DNA of 64,000 bases. It comes from Aestuariirhabdus litorea. Lineage in GTDB: Bacteria; Pseudomonadota; Gammaproteobacteria; Pseudomonadales; Aestuariirhabdaceae. The notes beneath the pieces are model-generated. The model did not search any database, was not told the DNA's origin, and worked only from the letters and a program-made list of their open reading frames with translations. The position numbers were made by a program, and so were the translations under genes. The DNA is taken from contig NZ_QWEZ01000002.1 of assembly GCF_003864255.1 (NCBI RefSeq), forward strand, positions 930,001 through 994,000, given 5' to 3'. Below, in pieces: positions 34,548 through 43,189 of this stretch. Each line of letters opens with the position of its first letter. The first letter of the stretch is position 1.

Positions 34548-34906
34548 AATCGAATTACGTGCGTTCAAACGAGCCTATCGTCTGGAGCCTGTTCGGCGCC
34601 GGCGGCATGGTTGCGGCCTTTTTGCTGCCTGCTGTGGTGCTGATGTTAGGGGTGGCGACACCGCTGGGCTGGGTCAGTGCTGATGTGATCAGTTATCACA
34701 ATGTGATGCTGTTTGCGTCATCCTGGCTGGGTAAGCTGCTGCTGATGGTGGTGATCTGCCTACCGCTCTATCACGCGGCCCACCGCATTCACCACGGCCT
34801 GGTGGATCTGCACCTGCATTTGCCCCATACGCTGTCGCTATTGATCTTCTATGGGGGTAGCACCCTGGTCACCCTGGCGGTGGGCTATTGGCTGCTGCTT
34901 ATCTAG
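34544..34906 (+). CDS. frdD: Fumarate reductase membrane subunit D
   Basis: A 120-residue anchor with three predicted helices. RSNEPIVWSLFGAGGM and HRIHHGLVDLHLH are typical of FrdD. ATG 34544 overlaps the frdC stop; the operon frdABCD is thus fully overlapping. The presence of C and D without haem-ligand histidines of SdhC/D supports the Frd rather than Sdh call. Confidence 0.93.
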   Translation: MKSNYVRSNEPIVWSLFGAGGMVAAFLLPAVVLMLGVATPLGWVSADVISYHNVMLFASSWLGKLLLMVVICLPLYHAAHRIHHGLVDLHLHLPHTLSLLIFYGGSTLVTLAVGYWLLLI

Positions 34907-34948
34907 GCTGCTTTCAAAGCTTGCAGCTGCTGCACCGGAGCGGTTGAT

Positions 34949-35731
34949 GTGAAGCTGGATATCAACGAGCTGGTCCGCAAAAGCGGGGAGGGGGAGTCCC
35001 TGTTGGCAACGGTGGTTGATGGCAATGGCCGGGTTGAGGTGCACCAGTCGGACAGGGTGCGATGGCTGTATGTGGGTGATAACTCGCTGCTATCGTTGAT
35101 GAGCCTGGCATTTCCTGAGCGCATTGAGCTGGCCTATCAGGTGGCGATGCTGGGTGCGCTGGCGGTGCGGCCCTTACCGGGGCGCGTACTGGACCTGGGG
35201 CTGGGGGGCGGTGCCTTCGCCCGCTTTTTCCAGCGTTGGTTTCCCGATGCCCGGATGCTTTCCGTCGAGCGCAGCCCGGTTATGGTCGACCTCGCGCGTC
35301 GCTATTTTGGGTTGCCTGAGAGCTCTGAGGTGGAGGTGTGCTCTGCCGAAAGTTTTATTGAAAAGGATAAGCGGAACTGGGATCTGGTGCTCTGTGACCT
35401 GTTTGAGGGGGAGTGCCAGAGCCCGCTACTCGAGCAGAGAAGCTTTTATCGTGGCCTCGCGTGCCGGCTGGCGCCGGGTGGGGTGTTGGCGATCAACCTG
35501 ATGCCAAAAACCAATGCCCAACTGTTCTCGGTGCTGCTTACCCTGCGCAGCTTCCTGCCCCATATAGCCCTCATTGAGGTGCCAGGCTGCGGCAATATCG
35601 TATTGCTCGCGTCTCGAGAGGGGTTTTCTCCTGCGGAGGATAGCCCGCTTAAAGGGTTGCCGGCAGAGGTGGAGGCAGAGCTCTGTGCTCAGCTTGACCG
35701 CCTACAGTTCATACCGCTGCCTGGTGTATGA
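34949..35731 (+). CDS. Spermidine synthase-like SAM-fold protein
   Basis: A 260-residue protein with a class I methyltransferase fold. RVLDLGLGGGAFARFF is the nucleotide-binding motif I, MLSVERSPVMVDLARRYF motif II, and WDLVLCDLFEGE resembles the polyamine-synthase acid motif. It looks like the spermine/spermidine synthase-like family, but the catalytic Asp-rich loop is changed (CDLF), so aminopropyl transfer is not assured. The start is GTG, 42 bases after frdD, with no terminator between. Confidence 0.75.
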   Translation: MKLDINELVRKSGEGESLLATVVDGNGRVEVHQSDRVRWLYVGDNSLLSLMSLAFPERIELAYQVAMLGALAVRPLPGRVLDLGLGGGAFARFFQRWFPDARMLSVERSPVMVDLARRYFGLPESSEVEVCSAESFIEKDKRNWDLVLCDLFEGECQSPLLEQRSFYRGLACRLAPGGVLAINLMPKTNAQLFSVLLTLRSFLPHIALIEVPGCGNIVLLASREGFSPAEDSPLKGLPAEVEAELCAQLDRLQFIPLPGV

Positions 35732-35748
35732 GTATTTCTTGAAAATGA

Positions 35749-36393
35749 CTAATGCTCGTAATACTCGTAAGCCTCGAAACGTTTGGCAACCCGGCTTTCC
35801 TGTGCCAGGGTAATGTTGTCCTGGTGAACCAGCACCTTGTTGTGTGCATTGACCGCAGGGCTGACCAGATCATTATCAAAGCTCCCCAGGTAGCGGGGTA
35901 TGCCGCTGTTGGGTTCGTAGATAATTCCGGTCACCCCGGGTACATCGGGAATGGCCACCAGGCAGTAACAGCCATGATCCGCCTCAAACAGCCCGGTAAA
36001 GGACTCGTGGTCGAACGCGGACATGTAAGCCGTCTGGTAGAGCGAGAGGTAGCGCCCATTCTCCATGCACATCAATGGCAGGGTGGCGACTACGCTTTTT
36101 TCGGGTGCGCGTTTGAAGCGTCGAATGTGGCGCTCGGCCTGTTTGATGTCGCGGAAATGGCCCAGGTGGTAATAGGTGTGCTCGCGAGCCGCGGTCTGGT
36201 CCTGGGCGATGGCCGCAATGTAGCGCCAGCGGGGGTTGAAACCCACCTCGGCCACCACGGTGTGAAACTGATCGTCCTGATCGTCCCTTAGGAAACGGTG
36301 CTCGACGTAGAGAGGGCGGCTGTTGCCATCCTCGTCGATCTGCTCAACGTTGATCTGGTCAATACCCCAGACTTCGACAGGTGACAGCGGCAT
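35749..36393 (-). CDS. Conserved-looking hypothetical protein
   Basis: A 214-residue cytosolic protein I do not recognise. It is rich in aromatic residues and histidine (HTYYHLGHF, EHRFLRDDQDDQ) and ends in YEYYEH. No signal, membrane helix or known catalytic motif is seen. ATG follows GGGGAG. It is convergent with the spermidine synthase-like gene, 17 bases apart, and upstream of gcvR on the same strand only after a long gap. Confidence 0.6.
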   Translation of the reverse strand: MPLSPVEVWGIDQINVEQIDEDGNSRPLYVEHRFLRDDQDDQFHTVVAEVGFNPRWRYIAAIAQDQTAAREHTYYHLGHFRDIKQAERHIRRFKRAPEKSVVATLPLMCMENGRYLSLYQTAYMSAFDHESFTGLFEADHGCYCLVAIPDVPGVTGIIYEPNSGIPRYLGSFDNDLVSPAVNAHNKVLVHQDNITLAQESRVAKRFEAYEYYEH

Positions 36394-36585
36394 AACGTGA
36401 CTCCCCTGTTGCGGTTGGCCTCAGTTTTAGAATACATAAAATATTGAGGAGGGGAAGGAAAAACGAACCTGGGCGGGAAAAAAGTGGCTGCTAATTAATT
36501 GTTTTGTAAAGAGATTGCAGTTTTTTTCTCAGGGGTGATTTATCAGTATATGCCGCTGGCCGGGCAGGTCAAGGGTGGCCGGGAA

Positions 36586-36612
36586 GAGGTCCGGGACTGT
36601 TCCGAGGACCTC
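36586..36612 (-). terminator. Possible terminator hairpin after the GcvR-like gene
   Basis: GAGGTCC and GGACCTC form a perfect stem with further pairing inside, ten bases beyond the stop of the minus-strand GcvR-like gene. No T-run follows. Confidence 0.45.
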
Positions 36613-36622
36613 TACGCCGGTT

Positions 36623-37141
36623 TCAGGCGCCGGGGTGAGAGACCTCGACGATCAGGTCGTCCGCGAGGGATTCCAGGGTCTCGGTCAGGGTGTCGATATC
36701 AACGTCGGTGGGTACCTGAAGTCGAGCCTGGGCCCGGAACAGCATGTCACTGCTGTGGGGGGCGGGGGTGCACTCGGTGGAGAGCTCCTCGACGTTGATG
36801 TGCTGCCTGGCCAGCAGCTGCGACACCTCACGCACGATACCGGGCCGGTCGTTTCCGACCAGGTTAAGTAGCAGCGCCCGTGTCGCGGGAGCTGACTCAT
36901 CAACGGCCTGTTCGACGATGACTTTCATGCCACGGGTCTGCAGCGCTTCCAGCGCCTCTTGCAGGGAGCTGGAGTGGGGCTCACTGACACTGATCCGCAG
37001 GATTCCGGCGAACTTGCCCGCCATCTGTGCCATGCGGCTTTCCAGCCAGTTACCCTGGTTGTCGACCACGGTTTGGGCGAGGGAGTCAACCAGGCCGGGC
37101 TGGTCGTCGGCGATAATGGAAACTACCAGATCTGTGGACAA
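36623..37141 (-). CDS. gcvR: GcvR-like ACT-domain regulator
   Basis: A 172-residue protein of two ACT domains (about residues 4-80 and 92-168). IIADDQPGLVDSLAQ and VGNDRPGIVREVSQLLARQ are the ACT starts. It fits GcvR, which in enterobacteria binds glycine and holds GcvA in the repressing state; the glycine cleavage gene gcvP lies at the window start. Initiation is at TTG, with AAGGAGG eight bases ahead, which decides the start. No gcvA gene is in the window. Confidence 0.83.
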   Translation of the reverse strand: MSTDLVVSIIADDQPGLVDSLAQTVVDNQGNWLESRMAQMAGKFAGILRISVSEPHSSSLQEALEALQTRGMKVIVEQAVDESAPATRALLLNLVGNDRPGIVREVSQLLARQHINVEELSTECTPAPHSSDMLFRAQARLQVPTDVDIDTLTETLESLADDLIVEVSHPGA

Positions 37142-37206
37142 TGTGATTTCCTCCTTGTAGGAGAGTTAATTATAGGTCGCCCCGGGGCGACAAAGTAAAG
37201 CTGCGA

Positions 37207-37237
37207 TTGATGGGGATGGCTCCACAGAGCGTATAAT
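37207..37237 (+). promoter_or_regulatory. Sigma-70-type promoter of rlmI
   Basis: A perfect TATAAT at 37232-37237 lies 67 bases before the rlmI start. The best upstream box, TTGATG at 37207-37212, is 19 bases away, so the -35 assignment is weak. Confidence 0.5.
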
Positions 37238-37303
37238 AGCCCACCTTTTTTCTTGATCTCCTGCCCGCAAAAATCAGTTAAGGGCTCTGGAGGGGAGTGA
37301 TGT

Positions 37304-38497
37304 ATGAATTTTAATCTGCTGCGCCTTAAACCCAAAGCTGAGCGTCGCCTGAGCGCGGGGCATCTGTGGATCTACAGTAACGAGGTCGACACCAAGGCCA
37401 CCCCGCTTACCCGCTTTGAAGCGGGCGAGCAGGTGGTGGTGGAAACGGCATCGGGCAAGCCGCTGGGGGTTGCCTATGTCAACCCCAACACCCTCATCTG
37501 TGGCCGCATGGTCAGCCGGGACCTCAAGCACGGGCTGAATAAATCCCTGCTGGTGCACCGCATCCAGCGGGCCCTGTCACTGAGGGAGCGGGCCTTCGAA
37601 GACCCCTGCTATCGCCTGGTTTACGGTGACAGTGACGGGCTGCCTGGGTTGGTGGTGGACCGCTTTAACGACCTGCTGGTGGTGCAGATCGCCACGGCCG
37701 GTATGGAGCGGGTGCGGGACGAGGTGGTCACGGCGCTGCAACAGGTGCTCAACCCGGCCGCCATCGTGTTGAAGAACAGCGGCCAGTTGCGCCGTCCGGA
37801 GGCCCTTGATGAGTACACTGAGGTGGTGGTCGGTGAGGTGACGGGCCCGGTTCCCCTGCGGGAAAACGGGGTTAACTTCCTGGCCCCGGTGCTGGATGGG
37901 CAAAAGACCGGTTGGTTTTACGACCACCGCATGAGTCGTGCCCGACTCCAGCACTACGCCCGTGGCCAGCGGGTATTGGACCTGTTCAGCTATATCGGCG
38001 GCTGGGGGGTGCAAGCGGCGGCGGCTGGAGCTGAGGAGGTGGTCTGTGTGGATGCTTCGGCGTCGGCGCTGGAGTATGTGCACGAAAATGCCCGTCTCAA
38101 TGGCCTGGAGGAGCGTGTCTCCACATTGCAGGGGGATGCCTTTGCGGCCCTTAAGCAGTTGCGCGAAGAGCAGCAGCGGTTTGACCTGATTGTGGTGGAC
38201 CCGCCCGCCTTTATCAAAAGGCGCAAGGATATCAAGGCCGGTGAGCAGGCCTACCGTCGCATCAATGAGCAGGCGATGCGACTATTATCCCGCGACGGAG
38301 TGATGGTGTCGGCCTCCTGCTCAATGCATCTGCAGCGCGACAACCTGGTGGATATCCTGCGACTTTCGAGTCGCCATCTGGACCGCCAGTTGCAAATCAT
38401 TGAGCAGGGGCACCAGGGTGCAGACCACCCGATTCATCCGTCCATCCCGGAAACCGAATACCTGAAGGCGATTTTCTGTCGGGTTTGTCTCGCCTGA
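37304..38497 (+). CDS. rlmI: 23S rRNA (cytosine-1962-C5) methyltransferase
   Basis: A 397-residue RNA methyltransferase. The N-terminal PUA domain (residues ~1-80, RRLSAGHLWIYSNEV) binds RNA; an EEHEE-type middle domain follows; the SAM domain starts near residue 215 (LDLFSYIGGWGVQAAAAGA) and VVDPPAFIKRRKD is motif IV. RlmI makes m5C1962 in 23S rRNA. Length is that of E. coli RlmI. A hairpin without T-run lies at 38506-38529. Confidence 0.92.
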   Translation: MNFNLLRLKPKAERRLSAGHLWIYSNEVDTKATPLTRFEAGEQVVVETASGKPLGVAYVNPNTLICGRMVSRDLKHGLNKSLLVHRIQRALSLRERAFEDPCYRLVYGDSDGLPGLVVDRFNDLLVVQIATAGMERVRDEVVTALQQVLNPAAIVLKNSGQLRRPEALDEYTEVVVGEVTGPVPLRENGVNFLAPVLDGQKTGWFYDHRMSRARLQHYARGQRVLDLFSYIGGWGVQAAAAGAEEVVCVDASASALEYVHENARLNGLEERVSTLQGDAFAALKQLREEQQRFDLIVVDPPAFIKRRKDIKAGEQAYRRINEQAMRLLSRDGVMVSASCSMHLQRDNLVDILRLSSRHLDRQLQIIEQGHQGADHPIHPSIPETEYLKAIFCRVCLA

Positions 38498-38771
38498 TAG
38501 ATCGGCGGCCCAGGCACTGTTTTGGGCCGTGCGCCAATTAAGGGGGCGTCGATTCTGTAAGAAATCTTCGTCGTTCACAGGCGCTGCCAAAGTGAACGTG
38601 CTCCACTTTAGTGCTTTGTTGAGAGCTGATCACCATCTGCTCCCCTCATGGGCTGGGGTGGTTGCATTATGGGGCACGATGCTGTTTGATATTTTTAATA
38701 GCCCTGCGGGCCTTTTTTGTTTTGAAGGCTCCATAACTCTAAAGGCGGGACCACCCGCAGCGAAGGATTGA
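38498..38771 (+). other. Intergenic region before the polyamine-type ABC operon
   Basis: Contains a hairpin CGGCCCA / TGGGCCG (38506-38529) after rlmI and a short GCCC-TGC-GGGC hairpin with TTTTTT near 38700-38720, which may terminate transcription before the ABC operon. No gene is evident. The operon's own promoter was not identified. Confidence 0.45.
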
Positions 38772-39866
38772 ATGTCGGACGCGAATGATCGTTACGTCAG
38801 CTTTCAGGACGTACAGAAGACCTATGACGGCGAAAACCTGGTGGTCAAGGGTTTCAACCTTGATATCAAAAAGGGTGAGTTTGTCACCATGCTGGGCCCA
38901 TCGGGTTCCGGGAAAACCACCTGCCTGATGATGCTTGCGGGCTTCGAAACCCCTACCCACGGCGAAATCTTTATCAACGGGTCTGCTGTTAACCGCATCG
39001 CCCCCCATAAGCGCAACATCGGCATGATGTTCCAGAACTATGCGCTGTTTCCCCATATGACGATCGCTGAAAACCTGGCGTATCCCCTGCAGGTGCGCAA
39101 ACTGTCGCGGGCGGATATCGAGGAGAAGGTCAAGCGAGCGCTGGATATGGTGGAATTGAGCGGGTTTGAGCAGCGCCGGCCGAAGCAGCTTTCCGGCGGC
39201 CAGCAGCAGCGGGTGGCGCTGGCGCGGGCCCTGGTTTTTGAACCCACCCTGGTGCTGATGGATGAGCCGTTGGGGGCGCTGGATAAGCAGCTGCGGGAGC
39301 AGATGCAGTATGAGATCAAGCATATTCATGAGCGCCTGGGTGTGACGGTGGTCTATGTGACCCATGATCAGGGAGAGGCTCTGACCATGTCGGACCGCAT
39401 CGCGGTCTTCAATAACGGAGTGGTGCAGCAGCTGGATACGCCCCAGGGCCTTTACGAGCGGCCTATGAACAGTTTTGTGGCGGACTTTATCGGTGAAAAC
39501 AACGTGCTTTTCGGCGAGGTGGAACGCTACGAAAACGGGCGCTGTATCCTGCGGGTTAACGGTGAACCGGTAGTCGCCACGGCGGTTACCGAGCAAGCGC
39601 CCGGCTCAAAAGTGATCGTATCGATCCGGCCGGAGCGGGTAGTGCTTGATACCCAGGGCAATGGGCATGAAAACCACTTCGTGGGCCAGGTCGTGGAACG
39701 CATCTACCACGGCGATCATATTCGGGTACGGGTCGGCTTGCTCGGCCAGGGGCAGTTTATTCTCAAACTGCCCAACAATGCGGCCAACAGTGGCCTCAAA
39801 GAGGGAGATTCTGTGCAGGTGGCCTGGTCATCCAATGACGCCCGTGCACTGGATATTGTGCAGTAG
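38772..39866 (+). CDS. ABC transporter ATP-binding protein, polyamine (PotA) type
   Basis: A 364-residue ATPase. Walker A is GPSGSGKT (residues 42-49), the signature is [15 protein letters not shown], Walker B is LVLMDEP, and the H-loop is [10 protein letters not shown]. The last ~110 residues form a TOBE domain. It powers the importer whose binding protein and permeases follow. The order ATPase, binding protein, permease, permease is common in Pot-type operons. Confidence 0.93.
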   Translation: MSDANDRYVSFQDVQKTYDGENLVVKGFNLDIKKGEFVTMLGPSGSGKTTCLMMLAGFETPTHGEIFINGSAVNRIAPHKRNIGMMFQNYALFPHMTIAENLAYPLQVRKLSRADIEEKVKRALDMVELSGFEQRRPKQLSGGQQQRVALARALVFEPTLVLMDEPLGALDKQLREQMQYEIKHIHERLGVTVVYVTHDQGEALTMSDRIAVFNNGVVQQLDTPQGLYERPMNSFVADFIGENNVLFGEVERYENGRCILRVNGEPVVATAVTEQAPGSKVIVSIRPERVVLDTQGNGHENHFVGQVVERIYHGDHIRVRVGLLGQGQFILKLPNNAANSGLKEGDSVQVAWSSNDARALDIVQ

Positions 39867-39950
39867 TAATCGTGCTGTAACAGCGCTGCGCCGGCTGGAT
39901 GGCCGAGCGCTAATCGTTCATAAAAACAAATCCTATCAATGGAGTGGGTT

Positions 39951-41021
39951 ATGACAATGAAAAAACTGGTTACCCGATTGCCCATGGCGGTTGCCGTGGC
40001 AGCGGCTTCAATGACGGCTTCTGCCGAAGATCTCACGGTTGTCTCCTGGGGGGGCGCCTATACCGCCAGTCAGGTAGAGGCCTACCATAAGCCGTTTACC
40101 GCCCAAACAGGCACCAACATTATCTCCGAGAACTACAGCGGTGGTATCGCCGAGATCAAAGCGCAGGTAGAGGCTGGCAATGTCACCTGGGATGTCGTTG
40201 ACCTCGAGAAGGCCGATGTGATCCGTGCCTGCGATGAGGGGCTGCTGGTTGAGATCAACCCCGATGACCTGCCCAAGGGCGATAACGGTGTCGCCGCGGT
40301 TGATGATTTTGTCGCCGGTGGGCTTGAGGATTGCGGTGTGGCCAACATCGTGTGGGGCAAGATCGTGGCGTTCGACGAAAGCCAGTTCTCCGGTAAGAAA
40401 CCAAGCAAGCTGGTTGATTTCTTCAACCTCAAGGAGTTTCCCGGCAAGCGCGGCCTGAAGAAGACCCCCAAGGTTAACCTGGAGCGGGCGCTGATGGCCG
40501 ACGGGGTAGCCGGCGGTGAGGTTTACAATGTGCTGAGCACACCAGAGGGGGTGGAGCGTGCCTTTGCCAAGCTGGATGAGATCAAAGAGCAGGTGGTGTG
40601 GTGGGAAGCCGGCTCGCAGCCCGTTCAGCTGCTGGCCGACGGTGAGGTCAGCATGACCACCGCCTACAATGGTCGTATCTACAATGCATCAGAGGTGGAG
40701 GGCAAGCCCTTCAAGATCATCTGGGACGCGCAGTTTGCCGAGCTGGACTTTTTTGCCATCGTCAAGGGCACCAAGAACCTCGACAAGGCGATGGAGTTCC
40801 TGAAGTTCTCTACCGACACCAAGCGGTTGGCGGACCAGACCAACTACATCTCCTACGCACCGGCACGTAAGTCTTCCATCGCGCTGGTCAGCGACAAGAT
40901 GATGCCGCACATGGCGACCTCGCCGGAGAATTTCGCGACCGCGGTTCCCGTCGATCACGTGTGGTGGGCGGATCACCAGGACGAGCTCAATGAGCGTTTC
41001 AACGCCTGGCTGAATAAGTAA
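39951..41021 (+). CDS. Extracellular solute-binding protein, polyamine-type
   Basis: A 356-residue periplasmic binding protein. Signal peptide MTMKKLVTRLP... ends at ASA-ED. LTVVSWGGAYTASQVEAY, SGGIAEIKAQVEAGNVTWDVVDLE and YNGRIYNASEVEG are typical of the PotD/spermidine-putrescine-like group, whose members also bind other small amines. GGAG six bases before ATG 39951 fixes the start. A perfect terminator follows, ahead of the permease genes. Confidence 0.92.
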   Translation: MTMKKLVTRLPMAVAVAAASMTASAEDLTVVSWGGAYTASQVEAYHKPFTAQTGTNIISENYSGGIAEIKAQVEAGNVTWDVVDLEKADVIRACDEGLLVEINPDDLPKGDNGVAAVDDFVAGGLEDCGVANIVWGKIVAFDESQFSGKKPSKLVDFFNLKEFPGKRGLKKTPKVNLERALMADGVAGGEVYNVLSTPEGVERAFAKLDEIKEQVVWWEAGSQPVQLLADGEVSMTTAYNGRIYNASEVEGKPFKIIWDAQFAELDFFAIVKGTKNLDKAMEFLKFSTDTKRLADQTNYISYAPARKSSIALVSDKMMPHMATSPENFATAVPVDHVWWADHQDELNERFNAWLNK

Positions 41022-41029
41022 GCCCCTGT

Positions 41030-41060
41030 CGGCGGGGGCAATTGGCCCCCGCCGTTTTTT
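41030..41060 (+). terminator. Terminator inside the ABC operon
   Basis: CGGCGGGGGC and GCCCCCGCCG form a perfect 10-bp stem, followed by six T. It stands between the binding-protein gene and the first permease gene, so most transcripts should stop after the binding protein. Confidence 0.92.
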
Positions 41061-41082
41061 CCTGTGAAGAAGATCCGTTTTT

Positions 41083-42336
41083 ATGAGCATGAGTGCCGAT
41101 ACGCCAGCCGATGAACAGGGGATCGACCCCCAGCTCAAGGCGCGCCTACGCAAAGCCGAGCGTTTCCTGAAGATACGCGCGTTGCTGCTGGTGGTGCCCT
41201 TGATGCTGTTTGTGCTGTTCACCTTCGTGATGCCTCTGGCCGAGATGTTATACCGCAGCGTCCACAACCCGGTGCTGGTGGAGGCGATGCCCGAGGTCGC
41301 CCGGTTGATGCAGGAGTGGGACTCCCAAGAGCTGCCCGGAGAGGAGATCTATGCCGCGGTGGGTAAGGCACTGGTTGAAGCCCGCAAGGAGAAAACCATC
41401 GGGCGCATCGCCAACCGGCTCAACTCTGAATACAGCGGTATGCGCAGCCTGCTGACCGGCAGCGCGCGCAAGCTGCAACGATACAAAGGCGATGACTACA
41501 AGAATTTTATGCTCCAGTTGGACCCTGACTGGGGCGAAGCGGAGACATGGGGTGCCTTCAAGGTTCTCAGTAGTGAGTACACGCTGACCCATTACCTCGC
41601 TGCCTTCGATATGCAATACGACAGCAAGGGCAAGATCGTGCCGCAGCCGGAAGAGCGCCAGATCTACGTGGATATGTTGCTCAAAACCCTGAAGCTGTCG
41701 CTGCTGGTGACGGTGTTCTGTGTGCTGCTGGGTTACCCCCTGGCCTACTACCTGTCGATACTGCCGCCCAGCAAGAGCAACCTGTTGATGATCCTGGTGC
41801 TGCTCCCCTTTTGGACCTCATTGCTGGTCCGTACCAGCTCCTGGATCGTGATGCTGCAGGGGCAGGGGGTGGTCAATAGCGTGCTGCTGGGGCTGGGGGT
41901 CATCGGTGAACCGCTGGATATGATGTACAACCAGATCGGCACGGTGGTGGCGATGACCCATATTCTGCTGCCCTTTATGATCCTGCCCACCTACAGCGTC
42001 ATGAAGAGCATCTCGCCGGTCTATATGCGGGCCGCGCGCTCGCTGGGGGCGACCCCGGCCCATGCCTTCATGCGTGTCTATTTCCCGCAGACGGTGCCGG
42101 GGCTGAGTGCAGGCGCCATTCTGGTGTTTATCCTCTCCATTGGTTACTACATTACACCGGCGCTGGTGGGTGGGCGTACCGGGCAGATGATCAGTAACCT
42201 GATCGCCTACCATATGCAGACGTCCCTTAACTGGGGGCTGGGTGCCGCCCTCGCGGGCAGCCTGCTGGTTGTGGTGCTGGTGCTGTACTGGATCTATAAC
42301 CGGCTGGTGGGAGCCAGCCAGATGAAGCTGGGGTGA
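41083..42336 (+). CDS. ABC transporter permease, PotB type with long insert
   Basis: A 417-residue permease. The first membrane helix is at residues ~32-55. About 145 mostly charged residues follow before the next helix near residue 205, an insert absent from short PotB. The last 200 residues hold five helices and the coupling (EAA) loop ARSLGATPAHAFMRVYFP. The start has no strong ribosome site (ATG 41083 or 41089). Confidence 0.88.
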   Translation: MSMSADTPADEQGIDPQLKARLRKAERFLKIRALLLVVPLMLFVLFTFVMPLAEMLYRSVHNPVLVEAMPEVARLMQEWDSQELPGEEIYAAVGKALVEARKEKTIGRIANRLNSEYSGMRSLLTGSARKLQRYKGDDYKNFMLQLDPDWGEAETWGAFKVLSSEYTLTHYLAAFDMQYDSKGKIVPQPEERQIYVDMLLKTLKLSLLVTVFCVLLGYPLAYYLSILPPSKSNLLMILVLLPFWTSLLVRTSSWIVMLQGQGVVNSVLLGLGVIGEPLDMMYNQIGTVVAMTHILLPFMILPTYSVMKSISPVYMRAARSLGATPAHAFMRVYFPQTVPGLSAGAILVFILSIGYYITPALVGGRTGQMISNLIAYHMQTSLNWGLGAALAGSLLVVVLVLYWIYNRLVGASQMKLG

Positions 42337-42340
42337 TAGA

Positions 42341-43189
42341 GTGAGTTTACCGATCCATGCTACCGCGCTTGAGCGAGTCAGTTATTACGGCCTGCGGCTG
42401 TTTTCGGCGCTGGTGCTGTTTTTCCTCATCATCCCGATCCTGGTGATTATCCCCCTCTCCTTCAATGCCGAGCCCTTTTTCACCTTCACCGAGGGGATGC
42501 TCAGGCTGGAGCCGGAGGCCTACTCGCTCCGTTGGTATCGCAATATCTGGGAAAGCCAGGAGTGGATGCTGTCGATCAAGAACAGCATGATCATCGGCGT
42601 CTGTGCCACCCTCCTGGCCATGACCCTGGGAACCCTGGCCGCACTGGGACTGAGTCAGCGCCACATGCCCTTCAAGGGGGCCATCATGGGGCTTTTGATC
42701 TCACCGATGATTGTGCCGGTGATCATCTCGGCCGCGAGTATGTACTTCTTTTTCACCAAGGTGAACCTGGCCCAGACCTACCTAGGGGTGATCATGGCCC
42801 ATGCGGTTCTGGGGATTCCCTTCGTGATCATTACCGTGACCGCCACCCTGGTGGGTTTTGATGACAACCTGACCAAGGCGTCCGCCAGCCTGGGCGCGAA
42901 CCCGCGGACCACTTTTTTCAAGGTCACCTTCCCGCTGATCCGCCCCGGTGTGATCTCCGGTGCCCTGTTCGCCTTCGCCACCTCCTTCGATGAGGTGGTG
43001 GTCGTGCTCTTTGTTGCGGGTACCGATCAACGAACCATTCCGCGGGAGATGTGGGCCGGGATGCGGGAGCAGCTGAGCCCCACTATCCTGGCGGTGGCTA
43101 CCCTGTTGATTGTGCTGTCGGTGATGCTGCTGCTGACGGTTGAACTACTGCGGCGGCGCAGCGATCGCATCCGTGGCGTCACCGAGTAA
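42341..43189 (+). CDS. ABC transporter permease, PotC type
   Basis: A 282-residue permease with six predicted helices. The coupling loop is ASASLGANPRTTFFKVTFP. It pairs with the preceding permease to form the channel of the polyamine-type importer. The start is GTG, four bases after the previous stop. Its last 45 bases overlap the convergent imelysin-like gene. Confidence 0.9.
   Translation: MSLPIHATALERVSYYGLRLFSALVLFFLIIPILVIIPLSFNAEPFFTFTEGMLRLEPEAYSLRWYRNIWESQEWMLSIKNSMIIGVCATLLAMTLGTLAALGLSQRHMPFKGAIMGLLISPMIVPVIISAASMYFFFTKVNLAQTYLGVIMAHAVLGIPFVIITVTATLVGFDDNLTKASASLGANPRTTFFKVTFPLIRPGVISGALFAFATSFDEVVVVLFVAGTDQRTIPREMWAGMREQLSPTILAVATLLIVLSVMLLLTVELLRRRSDRIRGVTE

Noticed and set aside
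38529-38771. 80-codon open frame before the ABC operon
   Set aside because: No ribosome site, no homology recalled, and it covers hairpins and the presumed promoter region.
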